Below, piece after piece: positions 1 to 5,904 of a DNA stretch of 6,732 nt (the stretch's first letter is position 1; each line of letters starts with the position of its first letter). Both the position numbers and the translations under genes were made by a program. Under the pieces are notes generated by a model. That model did not search any database. It saw only the letters and a program-made list of their open reading frames with translations, and was not told where the DNA came from. This DNA comes from VGJW01 sp035285595. GTDB taxonomy: Bacteria; Cyanobacteriota; Sericytochromatia; S15B-MN24; VGJW01. The DNA is taken from contig JAYKGV010000065.1 of assembly GCA_035285595.1 (NCBI GenBank), positions 1-6,732 of the forward strand, written 5' to 3'.

Positions 1-1
1 G

Positions 2-46
2 ATCCTTGGGAAGCGTAACGGGACTGTAACGCGTTCCCGCAAGGAT
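2..46. repeat. Imperfect inverted repeat with internal GTAACG direct repeat, upstream of the synthetase gene
   Basis: The arms at 2-16 and 29-46 pair as ATCCTT/AAGGAT, GGGAA/TTCCC and GCGT/ACGC, about 15 base pairs, with two bases (39-40) and one base (33) bulged on the right arm. Inside and partly overlapping are two copies of GTAACG at 15-20 and 26-31, whose starts are 11 bases apart, about one helical turn. The right arm ends about 9 bases before the synthetase ribosome binding site. No T-run follows, so a simple intrinsic terminator for this strand is not supported. It could be a regulator binding site, a 5' UTR hairpin, or the tail of an upstream gene lying outside the window. The pairing is visible in the sequence; its function is inference. 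Confidence 0.4.
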
Positions 47-69
47 GGTGCCAAAGGGAGGAGCGACCG

Positions 70-1614
70 ATGGCACTTGGACGTTGGCTCGACCGCTGGG
101 GTACCTACGCTCCGGGCAAGACCGCCCTCGTGGATGTCCACGGTGGGCGGCGCTGGAGTTACGAGGCTCTTGCCTACCGGGTCCGCAAGCTGGCCGGAGC
201 TCTTGCTGTTCGTTGTGCCGTGGGGCCCGGCGATCGCGTGGCGGTCCTTGCCCACAACACCCCCGAGACTCTCGAATTGCTTTTTGCCTGTGCCCGTCTG
301 GGCGCCATCCTGGTGCCCGTCAACTTCAGGCTTGCTGCGGCTGAGGTGGCCTATGTCCTCGGCGATGCCGAGCCCAAGGTGTTTTTCTATGGTCCCGAAT
401 GCAGGGAGCTTGCGTGGCAGGCCCTTGCCCTGAGCCCTGGCGCCCGGCCGCTGCCCTTCGTTGCCGATCGAGAGGAGGAAGCCTACCCCGAGTTTCTGGC
501 CTCTGGACAGGAGCTTCCTTGCCACGGGGTTTCGCTTGACGACCCCTTGCTCATCCTCTATACCTCGGGCACCACGGGGAGACCCAAGGGGGCCATCCTG
601 ACGCACGGCACCGTGACCTGGAATGCCGTCAACACTCAGGTGGGGTGGGATCTTCGTCATGAGGACGTCACCCTGACGCATACGCCCTTTTTCCACACCG
701 GCGGGCTGAACGTTCTGACCACGCCACTATTTCATATGGGTGGCACCGTCGTGCTGCAACGGTCCTTCGATGCGGCCGAGGCGCTTGAGCTCGTGGCTCG
801 CGAGCGTTGCACCGTGATCTTTGCGGTGCCGACGATGTTCCAGATGATGGCTGAGGCGAGAGGCTTCGCCGAGGCGGATCTCACCAGCGTACGCTTTTTC
901 ATCACGGGAGGCGCGCCATGTCCCGTCTCCCTGATCCATCTCTACGACGCTCGAGGCATTGTCTTCAAGCAAGGGTACGGGCTGACCGAGGCCGGTCCGA
1001 ATTGCTTCACGCTCGACGCTCGGGATGCCGTCCGCAAGGCGGGAACCGTCGGATTTCCCAATATGCATGTGGAGGTCCGCATCGTGAATGAAGAGGGGCA
1101 GGACGTCGCCGAAGGCGAAGTCGGCGAGCTGCTCATCCGCGGTCCCCATGTGTTTCCCGGCTACTGGCGAAACGAGCAGGCGACCCGAACCGCCTTGCGC
1201 GAAGGATGGCTCCATACCGGGGATCTGGTCTCTCGGGATGACGAGGGCTACATGCGGATTGTCGATCGCAAGAAGGACATGTACATCTCTGGTGGTGAGA
1301 ATGTGTATCCCGCCGAAGTCGAGCGCGTCCTGCTTCATCACCCCGCGGTCCGGGAAGTGGCGGTCGTTGGAGTGTCCGATGAGACATGGGGGGAGGTGGG
1401 GAGGGCCTACGTGGCTTTTGAGGCGGACTCCGAGGTCACCGCCATCGAGCTTGATGCCTGGTTGGCCGGTCAGCTGGCTCGCTACAAGATGCCCCGCAGC
1501 TACGTGTTCATGGGGGCCTTGCCACGGACCGCCACGGGGAAGGTCCACAAGCCGGCCCTGAGCGATGCAGGGCTCGAGGTTCACGTCATCCGCCGCACGA
1601 AGGCGAGCGCCTGA
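70..1614 (+). CDS. Acyl-CoA synthetase (AMP-forming, FadD-like)
   Basis: A 514-residue class I adenylate-forming enzyme, the usual length for medium/long-chain acyl-CoA ligases. Such enzymes activate a carboxylic acid with ATP to an acyl-adenylate and then transfer it to CoA, in the cytoplasm or at the inner membrane face. All core motifs are present: the P-loop-like YTSGTTGRPKG (164-174), HTPFFHTGG (204-212), YGLTE (303-307), the TGD aspartate (D385), DRKKDMYISGGE (399-410) and the C-terminal catalytic lysine in PRTATGK (K491). The ATG is set by a strong ribosome binding site, AGGGAGGAG at 55-63, and the N-terminus begins as in homologues, leading into the YEAL segment near residue 31. The stop is 33 bases before the reductase gene, indicating an operon. 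The acid substrate cannot be read from sequence: fatty acid is the default, but aryl or cyclic acids are possible for this subfamily. The family call is secure. Confidence 0.93.
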   Translation: MALGRWLDRWGTYAPGKTALVDVHGGRRWSYEALAYRVRKLAGALAVRCAVGPGDRVAVLAHNTPETLELLFACARLGAILVPVNFRLAAAEVAYVLGDAEPKVFFYGPECRELAWQALALSPGARPLPFVADREEEAYPEFLASGQELPCHGVSLDDPLLILYTSGTTGRPKGAILTHGTVTWNAVNTQVGWDLRHEDVTLTHTPFFHTGGLNVLTTPLFHMGGTVVLQRSFDAAEALELVARERCTVIFAVPTMFQMMAEARGFAEADLTSVRFFITGGAPCPVSLIHLYDARGIVFKQGYGLTEAGPNCFTLDARDAVRKAGTVGFPNMHVEVRIVNEEGQDVAEGEVGELLIRGPHVFPGYWRNEQATRTALREGWLHTGDLVSRDDEGYMRIVDRKKDMYISGGENVYPAEVERVLLHHPAVREVAVVGVSDETWGEVGRAYVAFEADSEVTAIELDAWLAGQLARYKMPRSYVFMGALPRTATGKVHKPALSDAGLEVHVIRRTKASA

Positions 1615-1647
1615 GTCGTCCTGCCGTCACGAAGAGGAGAAAATTTC

Positions 1648-2394
1648 ATGTCCATGCTCGCTTCCCAGGTTGCCCTCGTCACGGGGGGGGGGCGCGGTAT
1701 CGGTCGGGCCACGGTGGCGGCCCTTGCCGGCGCAGGAGCCCATGTGGCCGTCTGGGACCGGGCGCCCGAGGCCGTTGCGGAAGCAGTGTCCGAGCTGGCT
1801 GCACGCGGACTGGATGTCTCAGGAGCGGTGGTCGACGTCACGGACCGCGAGGCGGTTCAGGAGGCGGTGGCCTCGCTCTTCGAGACGAGGGGACGCCTCG
1901 ACGTCGTGGTCAACAATGCGGGCATCACCATGGATGCCCGTCTCGAGAAAATGACCGAAGCACAGTTCGACACGGTGCTCGACGTCAACCTGAAGGGCGT
2001 CTTCAATGTCACGCAAGCGGCCGTCGCACCCATCATTGCGGGCGGACGAGGCGGTGCGATTCTCAATGCCTCCAGCATCGTGGGTAGATATGGGAACTTC
2101 GGTCAGACCAACTACGCTGCCACGAAGGCGGGCGTCATCGCCATGACCCAGACCTGGGCCCGGGAGCTGGCTCGGCATCGCATCAGGGTCAATGCCGTGG
2201 CTCCCGGCTTCGTTCTGACCGACATGACGGGCAAGATGCCTGAGAAAGTCCTAGGCATGATGGCTGAGAAGACCCCCCTCGGGCGTCTGGGTTCCCCGGA
2301 GGATATTGCGGCGGCTTATCTGTTTCTCGCAGGGCCTGGGGCGGCTTTCATCACGGGCCAGGTGCTCGGTGTCGACGGAGGTCTGGTGTTGTGA
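1648..2394 (+). CDS. SDR-family 3-oxoacyl-[ACP/CoA] reductase, FabG-like
   Basis: A 248-residue classical short-chain dehydrogenase/reductase, the length of FabG. The cofactor-binding TGGGRGIG is at 12-19, the structural NNAG at 89-92, and the catalytic tetrad reads N114, S143, Y156 and K160 in the YAATK context. The C-terminal ITGQVLGVDGG segment is typical of FabG and PhaB. Such enzymes interconvert 3-oxoacyl and 3-hydroxyacyl thioesters. D37 at the end of the second strand (VAVWDR) is the residue type that usually favours NAD(H) over NADP(H), so a catabolic role beside the acyl-CoA ligase is as likely as biosynthesis; this is inference. The ATG follows AGAGGAGA (1633-1640). A second ATG lies two codons in. 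The glycine-rich loop is encoded by ten consecutive G (1683-1692). Named fabG by similarity only, hence no symbol. Confidence 0.9.
   Translation: MSMLASQVALVTGGGRGIGRATVAALAGAGAHVAVWDRAPEAVAEAVSELAARGLDVSGAVVDVTDREAVQEAVASLFETRGRLDVVVNNAGITMDARLEKMTEAQFDTVLDVNLKGVFNVTQAAVAPIIAGGRGGAILNASSIVGRYGNFGQTNYAATKAGVIAMTQTWARELARHRIRVNAVAPGFVLTDMTGKMPEKVLGMMAEKTPLGRLGSPEDIAAAYLFLAGPGAAFITGQVLGVDGGLVL
1683..1692 (+). repeat. G10 homopolymer within the reductase cofactor loop
   Basis: Ten consecutive G encode most of Gly-Gly-Gly in the TGGGRGIG motif using GGG for all three codons. The frame is intact as given. Such runs are prone to slippage in replication and transcription, and to sequencing error. 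Confidence 0.9.
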
Positions 2395-3644
2395 CGACGG
2401 CGGCTCCTCTGGCGCCTGCTGCCTCGGGACGCGAGGCCGCCCGCTGGTGGGTCGAGGCCCTCATGTTCCTGACCTATGCGGCGTTCGGCTTGTCCTGGGT
2501 CGCCACCACACCCTTGATGCCTGAGCTCAAGGACGCTTATGGCCTGACCGATGCACAGCTCGGGCTGTTGTCGACGTCCGTGTCCATCGGCAAGGTGGTG
2601 GCTCCGCTGGTGACGGCCTGGCTCGCCTTGAGGCTCGGGGTCGCGCGGGCCATAGGTATCGGGTCGGTCATGATTTGTGCCTGTGCTCTGACGCCCCTTA
2701 CCTCGGCTTTTTCAGGTTTTCTCGCGACGCGTTTCGTATTCGGCCTCGGCGGGGCGATGGTGGTGACCCTTCTGGCTCCGATGGTCATGCAGTGGTTCGG
2801 GCAAGCGGAGAGGGCTTTCGTCAACTCGATCAACAATGTCGCGGTCAACACCGGCATCACGATCACTCTTTTCAGCACCGTGCCGCTTGCCGAGGCCGTG
2901 GGCTGGCGCAGGACGCTGCTCGTCTACGCCGCCGTGTCCTTGGCGCTTTGCCTGCTCTGGTGGATGTTCGGGACGGATGCACCCAGGACTTCATCAAAGG
3001 AAGAGGCCGTGTCCGGCGAGCAGGCCGAGGATGACGCTCCCGCGCCGGGTTATGCCGACGTCTGGCGCCGGCGCGAGACCTGGCTCGTGGCCGTCGCCTT
3101 CGCCGGACCTCTGGCCCTCTATCTCTCGCTGAATACGTGGTTGCCCCGGCATCTTGTCGAAACGGCAGGTCTTGCCAAGGTTACGGCCAGCCAGTACACC
3201 GGGCTCTTCAATCTCGTGGGAATTCCCACGGCCCTTGTCATGGGCTGGATCGTCCAGCGCGCAGGATGGCGTCGGCCTTTCATCATGGGGGCGGGTGTCC
3301 TGATGGCGTTGTCTTCCTTGGCCCTGGTGTTCGGCAAGGGGCCTATGGTCTGGTGGCCGGCGGCCATTCTTCTCGGCATTTCATTCTTTACCTACACGGG
3401 ACCTCTGTTCACCTTGCCGATGGAACTGCCCGGATTCTCCCCGCGGCATGTGACCTTGCTCATGGGGACAGTCTTCAGCTTTGCCTACACCGTATCGTCG
3501 TTTGCCCCGGTGCTTGTCGGGCATCTGCGGGACCTGACGGGGTCATTCCTGCCTGGGCTTGGACTCTGGTGCGTGGCCTCGCTCGTGCTTGCCGTGGCTG
3601 GAATGCTGCTGCCTGAAACCGGACCTGGCGCCCGCAGGGCGTGA
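2391..3644 (+). CDS. Major facilitator superfamily transporter
   Basis: A 417-residue polytopic inner-membrane protein of usual MFS size. Hydrophobic segments form two sets of about six: roughly 22-43, 55-80, 85-105, 108-135, 145-166 and 174-194; then 230-249, 265-288, 296-314, 319-342, 354-376 and 385-408. The halves are joined by a charged cytoplasmic loop (about 197-228, rich in E, D and S). GWRR turns at 171-174 and 292-295 occupy equivalent places in the two halves, as expected for the duplicated fold. The overall style recalls the CynX/NimT-like or anion:cation symporter groups, but I cannot assign a substrate. The GTG start overlaps the reductase stop (GTGA, 2391-2394) and follows GGAGG at 2377-2381 with 9 bases between, supporting translational coupling. 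Its place after a ligase and a reductase suggests it carries the acid they use or a product; that is inference. Confidence 0.88.
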   Translation: MTTAAPLAPAASGREAARWWVEALMFLTYAAFGLSWVATTPLMPELKDAYGLTDAQLGLLSTSVSIGKVVAPLVTAWLALRLGVARAIGIGSVMICACALTPLTSAFSGFLATRFVFGLGGAMVVTLLAPMVMQWFGQAERAFVNSINNVAVNTGITITLFSTVPLAEAVGWRRTLLVYAAVSLALCLLWWMFGTDAPRTSSKEEAVSGEQAEDDAPAPGYADVWRRRETWLVAVAFAGPLALYLSLNTWLPRHLVETAGLAKVTASQYTGLFNLVGIPTALVMGWIVQRAGWRRPFIMGAGVLMALSSLALVFGKGPMVWWPAAILLGISFFTYTGPLFTLPMELPGFSPRHVTLLMGTVFSFAYTVSSFAPVLVGHLRDLTGSFLPGLGLWCVASLVLAVAGMLLPETGPGARRA

Positions 3645-3679
3645 GTGAATCCGGGTTCGTTCGTCCTCGGTCGCCTGTC

Positions 3680-3708
3680 TTGCCGGGGTTCGCGGGGCAT
3701 GGCATGCT
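3680..3708 (+). promoter_or_regulatory. Possible sigma70-type promoter for the metal-uptake genes
   Basis: TTGCCG (3680-3685) matches a -35 box at four of six positions. After a 17-base spacer, CATGCT (3703-3708) is a weak -10, helped by an extended -10 TG at 3700-3701. Transcription would begin near 3715, almost on the ATG at 3717. That would explain why no ribosome binding site lies at normal distance before that gene. GCTAAT (3706-3711) is an alternative -10. It falls in the only sizeable gap between genes (3645-3716). Weak consensus matches keep confidence low. Confidence 0.35.
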
Positions 3709-3729
3709 AATGCAACATGCTTGCTTTAG
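3707..3729. promoter_or_regulatory. 23-base inverted repeat, candidate Zur/Fur-family operator
   Basis: The left half CTAAtGCAA (3707-3715) and the right half TTGCtTTAG (3721-3729) are complementary at eight of nine positions around a 5-base centre, CATGC; the only mismatch is T3711 opposite T3725. The centre contains the barrel start codon (3717-3719). The size, AT-rich outer arms and dyad form resemble Fur-family (Fur/Zur/Mur) operators, and a position over the predicted transcription start suits a repressor. The downstream genes for metal uptake make a zinc-sensing Zur-type regulator the leading guess. The motif is not an exact match to the gammaproteobacterial Zur consensus I know. Confidence 0.5.
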
Positions 3730-4979
3730 TGTTGGCGGGAGCCTTGGCGGCTACAAAGCCGGCCCCGGTGTCGCCTCTCGAGGATCCCGAGCTTGAGGAA
3801 GCTCTGGGAGCCGATGCGGGGAAGCTTCAGGCCCGGCCGGTTCCCGTGATGGCCGCTCCGCCGGGTGACGCGGGTGGCCCGGCGAGTGACTCAGAGTCAG
3901 CGGTGACCACCAATCCCCTGATGCCTTGGGGAGCTGCGTCGGGGGGGGGCGGCCAGTCGGCAAATCCCGATATGTCTTTCATCCTCGATGCAGCCGTGGC
4001 CGCTTTCGATACCCCCCGGGGACGCCAGCTGGGGGGGCATGATCCCCGTGAACCTGGCTTCAACCTGCAGCAGCTCGAGTTGTCCATTGGCTCCGCCGTG
4101 GATCCCTTCTCGCGGTTCGACGGCAATCTCGTATTTTCCCCTTTCGGAATCGAAATCGAGGAGGCCTATGCCACGACGACGGCGCTGGGCGCGGGCCTGC
4201 AGCTGCGCGCGGGCCAATTCCTCACGCGTTTCGGTCGCAGCAACGCCACCCATCCCCATACGTGGGATTTCGTGGACCAGCCCCTGTGGATGGGCAAGTT
4301 CTTCGGGGGCGAAGGTCAGAGAGGCCTCGGAGTCGAGGGCTCCTGGCTGTTGCCGCTGCCTTGGTATGTCGAGGTGGTGACCTCGTTGACGGATGCTCGC
4401 GGCGCTTCGACCAACCGGACCTTCCTCAACACGCGTCTGGCGCCGCCTCGATCCCCAGGGGATCTGGTGGCCCTTGGGGCCTTGAAGCAGTTCTTCCCGC
4501 TGGCTCGGGACTGGTCCTTCGCGGCCGGTTTTACGGGCGCTTCCGGGCCGTCCTATCTCGGGCCGGGAGACCGTGCGGACCTGGCAGGGGCTGACCTATA
4601 CCTGAGGTATCGGCCGCTCGAGGCGGGGGATCCCACGATTGTCACGCTGCTCGCCGAGGGCGCCTCCCGCAGGCGCCAAGGCCCCGGCGTCCTGCTCGCC
4701 GATGCGGGATGGGCGCTACAGGCGGTCTGGCGATTCGACTTTCGCTGGGGCACGGGCCTGCGCCTGGAGGATGTGGGGGGCTTGACCGGCGATCCTCTCG
4801 ATCCGGAGTGGACGGCCGTCCGTCGTCGATGGAGTGCGCAGCTTACTTTCTGGCCTTCCGAGTACTCTCGGATCCGAGGCCAGATCAGTCGTGACGAGGG
4901 AGCCGGGCAGGGGCCCGGCCATGCCGCTTTCCTAGCCGTTGAAACAGTTGTGGGGGCTCACGGGTCGCATGCGTTCTAG
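3717..4979 (+). CDS. Outer-membrane beta-barrel protein, putative zinc-regulated porin
   Basis: A 420-residue protein, probably exported. It has a short uncharged signal-like start (MLALVLAGALA), then a low-complexity Pro/Gly/Ala/acidic stretch (about 14-80), then a barrel-like region from NPDMSFILD (83-91) to the C-terminus. This region shows alternating amphipathic strands, many W/Y/F girdle residues, and a terminal strand ending in Phe (AVETVVGAHGSHAF), the signal read by the BAM assembly complex. It resembles proteins I recall being labelled 'zinc-regulated TonB-dependent outer membrane receptor', particularly around QLGGHDP (104-110), FLTRFGR (168-174), THPHTWDFVDQPL (178-190) and KFFGGEG (194-200). 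I see no plug domain and the length is far short of the 600-plus residues of real TonB receptors, so porin is the better description. H108, H179, H181, H415 and H418 could contact metal. An in-frame TAA at 3708-3710 rules out an earlier start; no ribosome binding site precedes the ATG. The metal-binding protein gene overlaps its end. Confidence 0.75.
   Translation: MLALVLAGALAATKPAPVSPLEDPELEEALGADAGKLQARPVPVMAAPPGDAGGPASDSESAVTTNPLMPWGAASGGGGQSANPDMSFILDAAVAAFDTPRGRQLGGHDPREPGFNLQQLELSIGSAVDPFSRFDGNLVFSPFGIEIEEAYATTTALGAGLQLRAGQFLTRFGRSNATHPHTWDFVDQPLWMGKFFGGEGQRGLGVEGSWLLPLPWYVEVVTSLTDARGASTNRTFLNTRLAPPRSPGDLVALGALKQFFPLARDWSFAAGFTGASGPSYLGPGDRADLAGADLYLRYRPLEAGDPTIVTLLAEGASRRRQGPGVLLADAGWALQAVWRFDFRWGTGLRLEDVGGLTGDPLDPEWTAVRRRWSAQLTFWPSEYSRIRGQISRDEGAGQGPGHAAFLAVETVVGAHGSHAF
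3941..3949 (+). repeat. G9 homopolymer in the porin linker
   Basis: Nine consecutive G encode part of the Ser-Gly-Gly-Gly-Gly linker (residues 75-79) ahead of the barrel. A gain or loss of one G would remove the whole barrel. A shorter G7 run lies at 4031-4037 (Leu-Gly-Gly, residues 105-107). The frame is intact as given. Confidence 0.85.
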
Positions 4980-5904
4980 AATTATTTTCTGCTTGACGGC
5001 CATCCTGTCATGGACCGGCATCTGGCCGGCCGCGCAGCCGGCCGAGGCGGCACGGCGCGTGGCTGTCGTCGCCACCGTGCCGGATGTTGGAGCCGTGGTG
5101 GCCGCCGTAGGCGGCGATGACATCGCCTTGACGACCATGGCCGAGCCGACACAGGACGCCCACTTCGTGGATGCACGGCCTCATCTCGCGCTACTTTTGA
5201 GTCGGGCTGACCTGCTCGTCGCCGTTGGGCTCGATCTGGAAATCGGCTGGCTGCCTCGCTTGCAGGTGGGGGCCCGGCGCCCCGAGATCCAGGTCGGACG
5301 CATGGGATACCTCGAGGTCGGACCCTTTGCTTCCTTGCTGGAAATCCCCCGTGGGACCATCGACAGGTCCTTCGGAGATGTTCACGCCAGCGGCAATCCG
5401 CACATCCTGTTGGATCCTCGCAATGCAGGCAGGGTTGCCGTAGGGGTCGCCGACCGTCTGGCGCGCCTGAATCCCGAGCGGGCACAGGCCTACCGGGATC
5501 GGGCCCGACGGTTCAAGGCCGAGGCCGAGTCCGTGGCCGCCCACTGGCGGATTCAGGCGGCCAAGCTTCCGATCGAACGCCGGCGGATGGTGACGTACCA
5601 TCGCTCTCTCAGTTACATGGCCAACTGGTTGTCCATCGAGGTGGTCGACACGTTGGAGCCTCAGCCCGGCATTGCACCGACCCCAGCCCACATCAGGGAC
5701 GTGTTGGCCCGCATCCCCGCTCTGGGGGTGCCCTTGATCGTTCAGGAGCCTTGGTATCCCGGACGAGTGGCGGACTTGGTGGCGAAGCGTACGGGAGTCA
5801 AGCGTCTCACCTTGCCCGTCCTCGAGGATGCCGGTGCCCCCGGGGCTTACCTCAAGTGGATCGGCCAGGTGGCGGAGCAGGTCACGGCGGGACTCGCACC
5901 GTGA
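4969..5904 (+). CDS. Metal ABC transporter substrate-binding protein (ZnuA/TroA-like, cluster A-I)
   Basis: A 311-residue periplasmic protein of the zinc/manganese-binding family, which captures metal and delivers it to an ABC permease. Starting at ATG 4969 gives a clean signal peptide: MRSR, hydrophobic 5-19, and AEA (25-27) before the cut. An upstream in-frame TTG at 4939 would add ten residues and has no better ribosome site. Expected metal ligands can be placed at H65 in DAHF, H145 in NPHILLDPRN and H211 in TYHRS, with E286 or D287 as a candidate fourth. H139 (DVHASGNPH) is an additional histidine. The helix joining the lobes lies near 160-195. The His/Asp-rich loop typical of E. coli ZnuA is absent, so zinc, manganese or iron cannot be told apart from this protein alone. 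The gene overlaps the porin by 11 bases and the lipoprotein by 4, so all three should be co-translated. ABC ATPase and permease genes are not in the window and may follow downstream. Confidence 0.88.
   Translation: MRSRIIFCLTAILSWTGIWPAAQPAEAARRVAVVATVPDVGAVVAAVGGDDIALTTMAEPTQDAHFVDARPHLALLLSRADLLVAVGLDLEIGWLPRLQVGARRPEIQVGRMGYLEVGPFASLLEIPRGTIDRSFGDVHASGNPHILLDPRNAGRVAVGVADRLARLNPERAQAYRDRARRFKAEAESVAAHWRIQAAKLPIERRRMVTYHRSLSYMANWLSIEVVDTLEPQPGIAPTPAHIRDVLARIPALGVPLIVQEPWYPGRVADLVAKRTGVKRLTLPVLEDAGAPGAYLKWIGQVAEQVTAGLAP

Noticed and set aside
727..1584. A 285-codon open frame on the minus strand inside the synthetase gene
   Set aside because: It lies wholly opposite a gene with every family motif, its translation resembles no family I know, and long antisense frames are common in GC-rich coding DNA.
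3629..3641. Small hairpin CGCCC-GCA-GGGCG just before the transporter stop codon as a terminator
   Set aside because: It has only five base pairs, lies inside the coding sequence and is not followed by a T-run, so it is too weak to call as an intrinsic terminator.
3651..3692. Direct repeat CCGGGTTCG / CCGGGGTTCG in the gap before the barrel gene
   Set aside because: It is short, imperfect and GC-rich; it is likely chance and has no clear relation to the promoter or operator.
4939..4968. Earlier TTG start for the metal-binding protein
   Set aside because: It has no ribosome binding site, lengthens the overlap with the barrel gene and spoils an otherwise normal signal peptide that begins at 4969.
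5191..5691. A 166-codon minus-strand open frame opposite the metal-binding protein gene
   Set aside because: It is fully nested in a well-supported gene and has no recognisable domain or convincing start context.
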